Shown in pieces: positions 33,656 to 46,877 of a stretch of DNA of 64,000 nt (position 1 is the first letter of the stretch; each line of letters starts with the position of its first letter). The stretch is from Eriocheir sinensis. Lineage: Eukaryota; Arthropoda; Malacostraca; Decapoda; Varunidae. A model generated the notes under the pieces. That model ran no database searches, had not been told where the DNA came from, and worked only from the letters and a program-made list of their open reading frames with translations. The stretch is from contig NW_026111781.1 of the NCBI RefSeq assembly GCF_024679095.1, forward strand, positions 157,501 through 221,500. Direction: 5' to 3'. Made by a program: the position numbers and the translations under genes.

Positions 33656-34600
33656 AGCAAGTACTCGCGTAGCAGGAAGTATTTACAAACTCGCATGACA
33701 TAATATCGTTCCGGGTGTCCATTACGGCCCTACACACACCAGCATGACTTGTGGTTCTCAGCTTAACCCTTCCCTTGTGCTTTGTGCCTCATTAGTGTTC
33801 GCGAGGCAGGAGCTTATGCCAGGAAGTAATCACCAAACCGCATAACCTGATATCGTTTGTGGTGTTCATTACGGCCCTATAACGTAACACAAGACAGCAA
33901 TACTCGTGGTTCTCAGCTAAACTCGTGGTGCTCGTCATTAGTGTCATAATTACAAGTGTGTTCGCGTGGCAGGAAGTTTTTATAAATTCGCATAACCTGA
34001 TACCGTTCGTGGTGTTCAGTACGTCCCACACACACCAGTATAATTCGTGGTTCTCAGCTTAACCCTTCCCTTGTGCTTGTTTTCTGAGCCTCTAAGCGTT
34101 CGCGAGGCAGGAGCTTAGTGCCAGGAAGTAATTACCAAACCGCATAACCTGATATCGGTCGGGGTGTCCATTACGGGCCTACACACACCAGCATGATTCG
34201 TGGTTCTCAGCTAAACCCTTCCCTTGGGCTTGTTTTCTGAGCCTCTAAGTGTTCGCGAGGCAGGAGCTTAGTGCCAGGAAGTAATTACCAAACCGCATAA
34301 CCTGATATCGGTCGGGGTGTCCATTACGGGCCTACACACACCAGCATGACTTGTGGTTCTCAGCTTAACCTTTCTCTTGTGCTTGTTTTCTGTGCCTCTA
34401 AGTGTTCGCGAGGCAGGAGCTTAGTGCCAGGAAGTAATTACCAAACCGCATAACCTGATATCGGTCGGGGTGTCCATTACGGGCCTACACACACCAGGAT
34501 AGCTCGTGGTTCTCAGCTTTACTCATTCCTCGTGCTCGTAATCTGTAGCTTATAAGTGTACGCGTGCTACAAAACCCATCATCTTAAAAACTTCGAGCCC
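33656..34600 (+). repeat. About 150-bp array, 6 copies
   Basis: Unit contains 'gtgttcgcgaggcaggagct', 'taccaaaccgcataacctga', 'tatcggtcggggtgtccatt' and 'cgtggttctcagcttaaccc'. Outer copies are shorter and more diverged; the central ones are nearly identical. Confidence 0.9.
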
Positions 34601-34880
34601 TCCACTGTAATACACAAAACATGACCCGCGTGGTTCTCAGTATAACTCTTCCTCCGTGCTCGTCTTCTGCGTCTGTTAACAAGTTCTGTGCCATCAGTTC
34701 ACCGCCGCGCCGCCTCCTGTGTCCCGCAATTACATGCCGGGAAATTCTGCAGCCAATTACCGTCGGTGCAAGGAGAGAGTAGCGCGCTGCCCCGTAATAT
34801 GTGTGCAAATATTCCGCTGAGGGGAAAAAAAAAGCGAAATTACACCCCTCATAATTCAAAGGTCATGTAAATACATACGT

Positions 34881-34881
<1 letters not shown>

Positions 34882-34948
<67 letters not shown>
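34882..34948 (+). repeat. (CA)n microsatellite
   Basis: About 33 CA units. Confidence 0.95.
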
Positions 34949-34951
<3 letters not shown>

Positions 34952-34979
34952 TTCAATGGGTCTTAAGTTGCAGAGAGGA

Positions 34980-35415
34980 ATGCATTACAGGTGGAAGATA
35001 TAATGAGTGAAGAACAAGAAGGAAAAAGATAGAAAGGGGAATAAGAAACAGAATACATTGAGAGCTACTTGAAGGAGAGAGAGAGTAAGAGGAAGAATTG
35101 TATATGATGAGTTAAGAACAGTTGAGAAATATACATGAAGGAGAGGAGGAGAGGATAAATTGTACAAGAAGACATGATGGAGTGAACAACAACAAGGAAA
35201 AAGAAAAAAAAGGGAATAAGAAACAGAATGCATTGAGAACTATAGCATGAAGGAGAGGAGGGAGAGGATGAGTTGTATAAGAAGACATGATGGAATGAAG
35301 AACAGCAAGGAGAGAAAAAGAAGAAAGGGAAATAGATAAGAAACAGAATGCCTTGAAAACTGTATGGTGGAAGAGGAAGAAGTGTACAAGAAGACATGAT
35401 GGAATTTAAGAGGAA
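34980..35415 (+). repeat. About 120-bp purine-rich array, 3-4 copies
   Basis: Units share 'aagaaacagaatgcattgag', 'gaaggagaggagg' and 'acaagaagacatgatggaat'. Confidence 0.85.
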
Positions 35416-36000
35416 CATGACTCTGTATTCTCAGGCGCTTCAGGCTCCTGTTGCGTTAAATTCTGAAGCGACATAAAAGACACGGCGGGTTCTCAAGAAG
35501 GTAAGTTTACTTGTTTCATGGCAGAGGTCCTTTGCAAAACTACATCCAGAAGAAATTAAACCCTATATGGAAATCCTACAAAAAAGCTCCTACAAGAGCC
35601 TCTTTAGATAGATATGCTGGTTAAGGCGTTGAAACGTTTGACAATATGGGGTTCTGCAGGGATTACTGGAAACCTATAACAACTTGACATTGCAGAGAAT
35701 TCAGGTGTGCAGTGTTTACTCAAGTGGTTTCTTTTCCCATTCTTTGCTTCGTCCAGTATCCTTCAGCAGAATCTCAGTACTCCGTCAAATACCTTCATAG
35801 AACCCAAAAGAGTGATAGACTAGGAGTTGTTCAGTAGACGTCCTTCCCATAACCGCTTGCAGTTCGTTCTTCCTCCTACTTATCCTTCTTTTCTCCTCTC
35901 CTTTCTTCTCTTCACTCCTTTCCTTCCTCTCCTTCAGTAGACGGCGTGATGAAATTAAGAATTTTACCGAGAATATAGCTTGATACTGGTAACTAGAAAT
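35416..36000. other. Gene-free stretch
   Basis: Mixed sequence without a supported exon. One donor-like CAAGAAG|GTAAGT occurs near 35493 on the plus strand, but there is no open frame or acceptor to make an exon. Confidence 0.4.
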
Positions 36001-36001
36001 A

Positions 36002-36095
36002 CTGGACAGAGACGATTGGAAACACTGGGTAGAAGTTTACTGCCTGTTGGGGTTAGAGTGATGATGATGGTGATGAGTATGATAAATACATTCAG
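36002..36095 (+). mobile_element. Possible LINE 3' tail
   Basis: A short frame LDRDDWKHWVEVYCLLGLE ends in a stop and is followed directly by (TGATGA)n. The DRxxW motif plus simple-repeat tail resembles the end of non-LTR ORF2, as at 11529-11660. Very short, so tentative. Confidence 0.3.
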
Positions 36096-36227
36096 AAGGG
36101 TTGGCGGCCATAGTACAACAGTGTCCAGGGAGTCAAGCTTGCCATACTAGAAGGCCGTCATATGTTGCCCATGATAGATACGTAGTTTGCCCGTAACAAG
36201 ACACCTCACGAAATAGTTCTCACTCGG

Positions 36228-36445
36228 GTCGGTATTCTCAGACGCTTCCGCCTCTCACATCAACTGTTTCCAAAGGTCAACAAGAAGATCACTCGGGCTT
36301 TCATGAGAACTCCTTCACAATCATTGCATAGAAGAAGGGTCACACTACCACCAGGGTCATTAAACAACCTCTGAAAATACCCACAACTCCTTCAAAAAGC
36401 GTGTCAAATATGTGTGCTGGGGGAAAGGTTTGAGAACATGGCCCC
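36228..36445 (+). mobile_element. Family A element
   Basis: Left end 'ggtattctcagacgcttccg', core 'agaagaagggtcacactacc', right end 'tgagaacatggcccctg'. Followed by a B fragment (36450-36540). Confidence 0.7.
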
Positions 36446-36540
36446 TGTTTTGCAGTTCTACGCTTCACTATTTGCAGGAGCAGCGCCAGAGAGCTTTTTT
36501 GTTGCCTCGTTTATGTCCTTTACTCTTGAGCTGCTTCCTG

Positions 36541-37427
36541 TTCAACCCGTCCGCTGCGATTGGCACGGATTTCGCCTTCACTTGTAGCCTGGTAACATAT
36601 ACTCCCAGGTCTTTCTCTGCCTCTGTGGTGGATAGTGGAGCATTTCCCATGTGGTATTGGTGTGCTGGATATCCCTTCATTGGTAGCCTGGTAATACACT
36701 CCCAGGTCTTTCTCTGCCTCTGTGGTGGATAGTGGAGTGTTTATTGGTGTGCAGATGCTCACCACTGATAACCTGTTAATACATTCTTTCTCTGCCCATG
36801 TGGTATTGGTGTGCTTATCCTTTCACTGGATATGGTAGCCTGGCACATATTCCAGTCTTGCCTCTGTGGTGAGGCAGGGGATGTTTCCCTATGTGGTATT
36901 GGTGCTGAATAGGAGCATATCCTATGTAGTATTGTGGAGCATATCCATATGTGTTAGTGTGCTGGATATCCCCTTCACTGGTAGCCTGGTAACACACTGG
37001 AGCATTTCCCATGTGGTATTGGTGTGCTGGATATCCCTTCACTGGTAGCCTGATACACTCCCAGGTCTTTCTCTGCCTCTGTGGTGGATAGTGGAGCATT
37101 TTCCGTGGTATTGGTGTGCTGGATATCCCTTCACTGGTAGCCTGGTAATACTCCCAGGTCTTTCTCTGCCTCTGTGGTGGATAGTGGAGTGTTTCCCATG
37201 TGGTATTGGTGTGCTGGATATCCTTCACTGGTAGCCTGGTAAAACCTCCCAGGTCTTTCTCTGCCTCTGTGGTGATAGTGAGTGTTTCCCATGTGGTATT
37301 GGTATACTGAATTTCCTCTCCAAGGTGCATGACTTCTCATTTTTTCTTCATTGAATTTTAACAGCCACTTTTGTTCCATTCCTGTAGCTTGTGAGTCTTG
37401 TGGTAGGAAATCCGCAGTCAAGGGTAA
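36541..37427 (-). mobile_element. TTAA-type element with RT fragment expanded, copy 3
   Basis: On the minus strand the element begins near 'ttacccttgactgcgg' and ends 'cgcagcggacgggttgaa', so the TTAA edges are decayed. The RT start is recognisable at 37330-37410 (KWLLKFNEEK). The 99-bp unit ('gggatatccagcacaccaat' on the minus strand) is repeated about eight times with many deletions and frameshifts, so this copy is older than the 15-kb one. Confidence 0.65.
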
Positions 37428-37716
37428 AAATAAAATACCGTCGTGCAGAAGTGGGCAGAACGTATTCATATTATCACTTGAAATTAAACGAGCCTTTGTC
37501 TTTCTGAACTAATGTGCGCGTAAATATAATACATATTTGTCACGCTTGATGCTTTGTTTTAGTGCCTGCAGGAATACTGGGTCCGCTAAACCTTCATCTT
37601 CACTTAACACGGTGATATATTTACTGGAGATTGTGTTGTAAGTCTTTTGTCAGTTTTGCTGCATGTGAGTTTTCAAAGGAGCTTAGAGAAGACTTAGTGT
37701 CAGGCAATGTTTTTTC

Positions 37717-37798
<82 letters not shown>

Positions 37799-38265
37799 CT
37801 ATCCATCTCTTCCCCCACCTTTGCTGCTCCTTTCATGGATGTCAATAATAATAATAATATTAATAATAACAATAATAATGCATCACCTTTTGACCTTTTA
37901 TCAATTCGACAATTTTGCCTTTGCACATAAACAAATTAGTTCGTTATCAGCTTCCCAAGTGAGCAGCAGAATTATAATTGTTTGACCCCCATAATTTACA
38001 CTTCAATTTTTTTTTTTTCCTAGCGCAGGAAAAAAAAAATATATTGATGACGTTTTTTGTTATATTTTAATGTTTACGGCAGAAGAAAGAAAAATCACTG
38101 TAAATGATTAACCCGTACATAATAATAAGCTCAGCAGCATTACTTTGATATAGTCTTTTTTCATCATTTTTTGTATATATATTTTGGATTTCGTAAAAGG
38201 TAAGGTTTGATATATTAGGTTGGGATCAACTAATACATATAAAATGTCTGTCAGAAGTAAATATA
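37428..38265 (+). other. Gene-free AT-rich stretch with CT and AAT repeats
   Basis: (CT)n at 37721-37793 and (AAT)n at 37842-37880. No exon or element supported. Confidence 0.6.
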
Positions 38266-38269
38266 AATG

Positions 38270-38653
38270 AATAGTGTGAGAAGGAGGAGGAGGGATAGTA
38301 GGAAATTAGAGGGATAGCCTTGAAGAGGATATGTAAGAATAGAAGCCAGAGGGATAAGAAGGGATAGGGAGGATGAGAGATAAGAGGGGAATAGGAGATA
38401 TAGGAAGGAGGATAAGAGGGAAATAGGAGAGGAGATGAAGGGTGTGCAAGAATACGGAGGATAGTAGGGAATTGGGGGAGGGGAAGAGGGATAGGGGGGT
38501 AGGGGGATAAGAGGAGGGGGGGATAGGGGGATAAGGATGGGGACAGAGGGACAGAAGGGATAGATAGGGGACATGAGGGGATAGGAGGGAGCAAGGGAGA
38601 GGGGGGGATAGGGGGGACAGAGGGAGGAGGGCAGGAAATAGAGGAGAAGGAGA

Positions 38654-38750
<97 letters not shown>

Positions 38751-38760
38751 GAGGAAGGAG
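38270..38760 (+). repeat. Purine-rich GGGATA-type repeats and (GA)n
   Basis: Degenerate 'aggagggatag', 'gataagagggg' and 'ggggggatagggg' repeats, then (GA)n 38660-38750. Confidence 0.85.
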
Positions 38761-39300
38761 AGGTGGGGGTTAGTGGGATGGGCCTGGCAGTAGTTTAGGG
38801 AGGTGCCTGGCGCGAGGCGACTTCCCCAGTTGACTCAACGTTGGCTGACACACGACGTGGAGGAAAACGCAACCACGACGAAGAGAACCCACTGCAGAGT
38901 GAGGAGGAGGAGGGTGGAAGAGGGAGTAGAGAAAGAGAAGGAGGAGGAGGAAGAGGGGAGAAAGAGAAGGAGTGAGGAGGTAGATGAAGAAGAAAAGAAG
39001 AAGAAAAAGAAGAAAAAGAGAAAGAAGGAGGAGGAGGAGACAAAAAGCAAGAGAATAGAGGATGTTGCTCAGACAATAATAATACCAGAATAATAGAGAA
39101 AAAACACACACAAACACAGTAAACAAAATAGATATACTTTTTAACAATTGATCTATTTTCTGAAATCCATACTTGACGTCCTCCCTCATTCTCCCTCCTT
39201 CCCTCACCCCAACACACGAGAAATTCTTCACCAGCCAGCCTAATTAATAGCTCGTATGGAGGGAGGGCGCTGGGGAGTGGCGGGCGAGGGCTTCTCCACG
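38761..39300. other. Gene-free stretch with GGA/GAA tract
   Basis: Purine-rich 38895-39050; otherwise unremarkable. Confidence 0.5.
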
Positions 39301-39309
39301 TTAAGCAAA

Positions 39310-40065
39310 GTTACCGTTTGACGCCCAGGAGAGGAGGAGGCAAGTTTGGGGGGCAGTCACTGTAAGGTTCGTGCTAACTGAGCTGATGCTGGAGTGCTGC
39401 TGCCTAAGAGGAGCTGGAGGGAGGAAGATTACATAGGTTTACACAGATATTTTCCCTCATAAACCTGCAGACGTGAGCACTCAATTAGAAGAAGGCAGTC
39501 TTCAAGTTTATTATATCTGAGGAGATGAGGTGTTGCTGGCTATGGGATGAATGGTATGACGATTACGCATAGGGTTTATATAGACACCCAGACTTAAGCA
39601 AAGTCGGTGAACGACGCTGACACTCAATAGAAGAAGGAGGAGAGAGCAAGTTTTGGGCAGTCACTCTAAGCTTCCAGTTAACAGAGAGTGCCGGTGATGG
39701 GCCAAGGCTGAAGGCAGGAAAATTTACATAAGTTTACCTAGATACTCAGACCTCCTAAAGCCTATGGTTCAGACGTGACACTCAATAGAAGGGAAATAAA
39801 GGCAAGTTTGAGGCAGTCACTCTAAGCTTCATTAACTGAACTGATGGAGTGCTGCTGTACAGGTGAAAAGGGAAGGAAGATTACATAGGTTTCACATGAT
39901 ACTAGACCTCACAAACCCTATGGTCAGACGTTACCCACAAGAGAGGAAGAGCCAAGTTTTGGGCAGTCACTCTAAGCCTCATTAACTTTGATGGAAGAGC
40001 TGCTGGCTACCTTGGGCTGGAAGGGAGGACAAGGAAGATAATTACATAGGTTTACATAGAATAAC
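39310..40065 (+). repeat. 150-200-bp array, 4 copies
   Basis: Units share 'gcaagttttgggcagtcact' 'ctaagcttc', 'gctgatggagtgctgctg' and 'gaagattacataggtttac'. Confidence 0.8.
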
Positions 40066-40149
40066 TAGGCCTCACTAACAAAAAACATTCTTGGGGTGAT
40101 TCAGATTCATATTCCATTTGTTTGTGTTCCTCCTGATTTGCGAGCATTA

Positions 40150-40210
40150 TTTTCATTAATGTTTTGTTTTTTTTTTTTTGTCCTTGAGCTGTTGACTCCT
40201 AAAAAATCTG
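40150..40210 (+). repeat. Family B right arm fragment
   Basis: Poly-T then 'gtccttgagctgttgactcc' and 'taaaaaa' match the B arm. Confidence 0.45.
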
Positions 40211-40544
40211 ATTATTTTACTAAGTTTCGACCTGTGACGGAGATGAGCACTGAGGCCACGCGCATCTTTGAGTGTACGCCCATAACTTTACTTTTCATGA
40301 CCTGTTTTCTGTATTCCAGTGTTGCAGATTTATATGTGTTTCCTAGATTTGATAGTTCCCAGGTTATTTTTACTCTTTCTGAATGTACAAGTCCTTGGAG
40401 TCAGAACAGTTTATGACCTCTGATTTGTGTTTTACTTATATTTATGGTTATGATGTATGCATTGTCCTGGATTTTGACATTCGCGATATATGCATTTTTT
40501 ACCCTCTGGATATTTATTACCGGAATATAACTAATGGTCGTATT

Positions 40545-40745
40545 ATAAGACATTGCGTCGTCCAAAAAGATATATTAGACAAGGCTTTCGTGGGAGTTGT
40601 GGGCATTTTCAGGAGTAGTTTTATGACCCTTCTGTACCATGAACCTGAAGAAACCAATCATTAGAACTTGCCTGACCCTCTCTTTGACCTTTATAAATAT
40701 TTAGGAAATAGCTGATGTGAAGCGAAACTGTACTTCAATACAACG
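40545..40745 (-). mobile_element. Family A element, reverse orientation
   Basis: 'gacaaggctttcgtgggagt', 'ttttatgacccttctgtacc' 'atgaacctgaag' and 'aggaaatagctgatgtgaa' match family A in reverse. Confidence 0.65.
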
Positions 40746-40789
40746 ACCTAAATGACGCGGAGATATAATGGTGTTTCGGCCCCGTATTC

Positions 40790-42130
40790 AGTAATGTCAT
40801 ATCTTGGGTTAGTACAGAATATTACAGTGTTTTATTGGCACATTGTCTTAGCCTCGTGACAGTAATGTATCTTGAGTTAGTACAGAATATTACACAGAGT
40901 GTTTTGGCATATTGTTCAGTAATGTGCCTCCAGGTTTTTCAGGTTGACAAGGTATATTATATATTGTTTTAGCCCTTGTTCAGAAATGTATCTTGGGTTA
41001 GTATAGAGATATTACAGTGTTTTGGCATATTGTTCAGTAATGTATCTCAGGTTTTTTCAGGTTGGCAAGGTATATTATATTGTTTTAGCCCCTTGTTCAG
41101 TAGTATATCTCAGGTTAGCACTGACTATTAATGTTGTTCATGATTGTATCTTGTATCAGAATCATAACCTTCAAAAATATTCTCTGAGGTGACTTGGACT
41201 AACATTTTTTTTTTTTGTTGTGTGTGTGTGTATTCCTCAAATCTCATATTGCACCAAGTTCTACTTGATATGTAACGGAGGTGAGCTAGAGGCAAGGAAT
41301 ATTAGTTATTTTGGCTCTATTCAGCAGTTGATCTTGGGTCGTCACGTAAGTGCTTATGTGTTCTGCTGTGTACCTTGGATTGGCACTAAATGTTATGGCG
41401 TTCTGGTCCCCTATTCAGCAGTATTATTATCAATGGTGAGCCTGATATAGGTTTTGGATTCCCTGTCCACTAGTATCTCAGAGTGGTCACGGAAAAATAC
41501 AGTGTTCTTGGTTCCATTTCAGAAGTATAATTATCTTTAATGGTCGGGTATAACATGCTGGTGTTTGTCCCCCCTGTTCATTAGTATCCTAGGTTGACAC
41601 AGGAATATGATAGTGTTCTGGTACCATTGTCAGAAGTATAATCATCAATGCTTAGGCATAATATGGTGTTTAACCTCCTGTTCATTAGTATCTCTTAGGT
41701 TGGCACGAAAAAATACAGTGTTCTGGTCCCATTTTCAACAGTATAATTATCTTCAATGGTTAGGCATAATATGGTGTTTTGTCCTCCTGTTCATTAGTAT
41801 CTTAGGTTGGCACGGAAAAATACACTGTTCTGGTCCCATTTTCAACAGTATAATTATCTTCAATGGTTAGGCATAATATGGTGTTTGGGCCCTGTTGTTC
41901 ATGCAGCTATCTCTTAAGGTTGGCACAAAAAAATACGAGTGTTTCTGAAATTCCATTTTCAACTTGATATAATCCATCTTCAATAAGTTAGGCATAATAT
42001 GGTGTTTGGGCCCCTGTTCAATAGTATCTTAGGTTGGCACGGAAAAATACACTGTTCTGGTCCATTTTCAGCAGTCTAGCTCACGTTGGTATGATCACCA
42101 TAACATAATGGTGTTTCAGCCCCGTTTCAA
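40790..42130 (+). repeat. About 100-130-bp array, more than 10 copies
   Basis: Early units (40790-41110) have 'cagtaatgtatcttgggtta' and 'gtacagaatattacagtg'. Later units (41400-42110) have 'cataatatggtgtttgggcc', 'cagtataattatcttcaatg' and 'ttggcacggaaaaatacact'. The two halves are related and diverged. Confidence 0.85.
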
Positions 42131-42311
42131 GAGGTGAGTCAGACGCGCTCATCCCAATCAGTTCCCTCCCCAGAAATGAAATATTATTGACACGCTCAGC
42201 TGCTTTGGCAGCTCAAGTGGCGCCCTATTAGAGAATATCCAGAGTGACGTCACCCCTTCAGAATAAATTGCTACAAAGGCCAAACACACGCACACACATT
42301 AATTACACACA

Positions 42312-43739
<1,428 letters not shown>

Positions 43740-43742
<3 letters not shown>

Positions 43743-43762
43743 CACACACACACACAAACCCA

Positions 43763-43800
<38 letters not shown>

Positions 43801-43855
43801 TAGATAGATATAAATGTTTATTGACCGTAACATGCATATGTAATTCGGTTTATAT

Positions 43856-43940
<85 letters not shown>

Positions 43941-44038
43941 GCTCTCTCTCTCTCACTCACACACACACACACACACACAAACACACAAACACACACACAC
44001 CTTAATGGCCAATACATCAACCATATATTGCGTGTGAA

Positions 44039-44104
<66 letters not shown>

Positions 44105-44230
44105 TATATAGATAAAGAGATAGATAGATAGATAGACACAGAGAGATATAGAGAAGCAAAGGGAGGAAAGGAAGGAAGGAAGAAAAGAAAGAATAAAGAA
44201 GAGAAGAAGAAAAAGGAAAAGAAGAAAGAT
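43740..44230 (+). repeat. CA, CT, GA and GATA microsatellite cluster
   Basis: (CA)n 43741-43798, (CT)n 43858-43938, (CA)n 43957-44000, (GA)n 44041-44101, then (GATA)n and GAAA-rich sequence. Confidence 0.95.
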
Positions 44231-44714
44231 GATAACGAAAAAGAAGTTCAAGCAGAGTGCCTGGGCAGCCTGCACCGGTGAGGAAGTGGCCTGTTATTCA
44301 AGGGGCGCAGTGCCATACAGGATACTCCCGCGCGCTGGCAGGAAGAGCGATCCATTTACATTTATATGCAATCAATGAGCTGCCGGGGCGGACTTAAAGG
44401 GATGAATAGTCGCTGTTCCTCCTGCTTACAGGTACATCAAGTTATGACTGAGCTGATTGAGAGGATGCGAGAAGGAAAAGTTTGGATGTGTGTGTATTGT
44501 GACTGCTTAAGAACATAGGAATATAGAAATGTTTTGTAACTTCTTTAGAATATAAGAATAATGTTTTGTGATTACTTTAGAAGATCAGAATAAAGTAGTG
44601 TTTTGTGAATGCTTTAGAACATAAGAATAGATAAATGGTTTTAGTGGGCAGTGTTACCAGGTAAGAAAAATAACTTCACTCCTGGTAACATTAATATGCT
44701 TGAAAGGTCACTTA
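44231..44714. other. Gene-free stretch with a short duplication
   Basis: Three diverged copies of about 55 bp ('agaatataagaataatgttt', 'tgtgattactttagaaga') at 44500-44640. Otherwise nothing. Confidence 0.5.
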
Positions 44715-44935
44715 CAGGCCCCGTATTCCAAGAAGCTTTCGGCTCTCGCAACAACTATTTCCCAAGGCCGCAAGGGAGGTTAATCGGGCTCTCATGAGTG
44801 TTTCTTCACGTTCTTGGTGCGGAAGCCTCGTCAGACTATCACGAGGCTCATAAAACTACCCTTGGAAATACTAACACAACCTCTACTAAACCTTGGCGAA
44901 TGAGGTCTGTTTGTAAGCCCAATGTTTGAGGACAT
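44715..44935 (+). mobile_element. Family A element
   Basis: Left end 'ggccccgtattccaagaagc', core 'gttcttggtgcggaagcctc' 'gtcagactatcacgaggctc' 'ataaaactaccc'. This is a diverged subfamily sharing 'gactatcacgaggctcat' with the fragment at 61130-61215. A (CT)n run follows at 44945-44993. Confidence 0.65.
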
Positions 44936-44943
44936 GAGTGTAC

Positions 44944-44996
<53 letters not shown>

Positions 44997-45040
44997 ATCC
45001 TACTCCTATTATATAATTAGTTTGATAATCTCAGATCTTT

Positions 45041-45440
45041 AGGGGTGCGGCCACACTGCACGCGGGTTGCTGGGAGGGTAGCGGGTAGCGGGACGCCCAG
45101 CAGGTCAGCGGCAAGAACAAACACGTTATCTAATACGAGTGGCCATACCAGACGCGGGTAGCAGGTTCCCTCAAGCTCACGCTGCCCTCCCAGCTACGTG
45201 AACCCATGTCGGATAAAATCGCTCAGCAGCTTGCAGGACATGGGCGATCTGCAGCTACACCAGCTCAGACATGAGTAGTGAAGAAATAATAAGTGCTATT
45301 TTCTTTTGTTACTTATTTTTTGAGGTGTTATTCAGCACTAATGTTACATTGCACTAACAGGTTTGTTTACTTTCTTTAATAAATTTGATGTACAGTACGC
45401 TCTGTATACGTGCTTGTGATTTACTTTAAACATTTCCTTA
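45041..45440 (+). mobile_element. PIF/Harbinger-like end with short N-terminal frame
   Basis: 'ggggtgcggccacactgcac' resembles PIF/Harbinger terminal inverted repeats. About 230 bp inside, a plus-strand frame starts MSSEEIISAIFFCYLFFEV, similar in style to Harbinger transposase N-termini. The matching transposase core (45445-45680) is on the opposite strand, so the element is rearranged. No matching right end was found before 46430. Confidence 0.4.
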
Positions 45441-45444
45441 CCTC

Positions 45445-45685
45445 AGTGTTATGAGCAGCCACTGTTCGGCACTAACGATTTTCTGAAGTTGGTTATCATT
45501 TTGGTCAGCCGCACTTCCAGTTAATTCAGCAAACAGTCGAATGTTCCAGGAGTCATCCGTAGATACTAAAAAAAATTTCGTCGTACATACGAGCTTGACA
45601 GTACACATTGTTGAATTCACCGTCTTTCTCGCTGCTTGTTAAAGTCGTGAATCCAGCAAGATCTGCCGACATCCAGGTCATCTAT
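45445..45685 (-). pseudogene. PIF/Harbinger transposase fragment (broken)
   Basis: On the minus strand, pieces in different frames follow the usual order of a PIF/Harbinger transposase N-terminal region: a WIHDFNKQRERR segment (family pattern W-V/I-H-x-x-N/H-x-x-R), then GEFNNVYCQARMYDEIFF, then YLRMTPGTFDCLLN, then SAEQWLLITLR (family pattern S-x-E-R-L-x-x-T-L-R). At least two frame changes and a stop separate them. An acceptor-like AAAATAG precedes and a donor CTGAG|GTAAGG follows, so it was one exon of a spliced gene. The catalytic DDE part is absent. Not functional. Confidence 0.55.
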
Positions 45686-45689
45686 TTTC

Positions 45690-46430
45690 AGAGACACAGT
45701 CTCACTTAGAAGCAATTTTCTTGAGAATTTTGACAATGACATTGCACCGAGTGGGCGTGACCAAAACCTAAACAATGACTGATAGTGCAGGGCCTGAGGG
45801 GGTCCCCGTGTGCATGGCAGGCCCAGAAAATTTATTTTCATATTGTTGAAGTACACCATCTGGCACACCAAAAAAGTTTGGGTAGACTTCTGGTAACCCG
45901 GCAATAAGCGAGAAAATGACGTCACAGACCACACCCATCGACGCTCTTTTTTAAAGCAAAATTTGGGGGTAGGGGAAATATGATTAGGCATATCTCAGGA
46001 AGTATAAGTCACAGAACAACGAAATACATCTTAAAATGTTTGTATTGAAGTCTTCTATCCATTCCAATAATCATTATGCAAATGAATATGTTAATGAGTT
46101 AGCCAGAGGTCAAAAGGTCACGAAAAGCAGGTGGAGGTCAAAATTTTACCATAACTCCAAATACAGTTTGACAAATTATATCGGTATCTATTTTGGCATT
46201 GGTAGGGCATGGAGATGTTAGTAGAGATGCTAATTAGTCTTTTGATATGTATTTCAGGCCCTTAAATGGTTGATAACATGGTGTCATATCAAATGAAACT
46301 AGCATTAATCGAGTGGTTCGGTATCGCACACTAAAACATGACCTTAGTCTGGTGCCAGTCACTTTTCTATATACCGGCACTAAAATTCTTTGAGTACAAA
46401 TACCCAGAATGCACTGCTCTGCACATGTCC
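45690..46430. other. Unassigned sequence between transposon remnants
   Basis: A 124-codon minus-strand frame (45617-45991) overlaps the transposase exon at its end, but the rest shows no recognisable motif. The remainder looks like AT-rich element UTR. Confidence 0.4.
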
Positions 46431-46877
46431 CTAGTCTAGGCTATGAACATTCTTACATTGCACTACTTGTTCATCTCCCTGTGGACTTTGGCACTTGCAG
46501 AAACCGATGCATGGAAGTCCAGCTTTGCGGCAGGCACATCTCTCAGTGCTGCATTTCTTACAGCTGCAGATGATTGTGTATTCCTCAGGAATTGGTCTAT
46601 GTCCCTCAACTGGCAGCAGAAGTTCATCTGTTTTCCTGAAGCCGAATGCACTAGGATTCAGTTCTGCAGGCTTATTCGGGTTTAACAATGTTACCATCTG
46701 ATAGGTTGCATAGTAGGCTCGGCGGATGTGCTGTTGTACTGCATGGCTAGTTGGGGGAAGCTGCTCTAAGGAGATCCCTTTGCTCTGATGGTACATGTAA
46801 CTCCTCAATTGATCCATGGTAGAACACAAGGAGTTCTTTTTCAAAACTTGTACTAAGTATGCCTCACATGTTTCTGT
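46431..46877 (-). pseudogene. C-terminal fragment of a CXC-type Cys-rich protein, cut by an LTR
   Basis: About 148 codons in one open frame, ending at a stop. The C-terminal Cys cluster CSCKKCSTERCACRKAGLPC then IGFCKC resembles a tesmin/TSO1-like CXC motif. Upstream are MDQLRSYMYHQSKG, LEQLPPTSHAVQQHIRRAYY and a Gly/Pro linker. This layout (LR..F/Y, QLPPT...H..RA.Y, then a CXC cluster) is found at the C-terminus of a large family of repetitive, probably transposon-linked invertebrate proteins of unknown function. The frame enters the LTR of the retrotransposon exactly at 46878, so the N-terminal part is missing or displaced. It is not found beyond the other LTR. Confidence 0.5.

Noticed and set aside
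35480..35500. Donor-like CAAGAAG|GTAAGT
   Set aside because: No accompanying open frame or acceptor.
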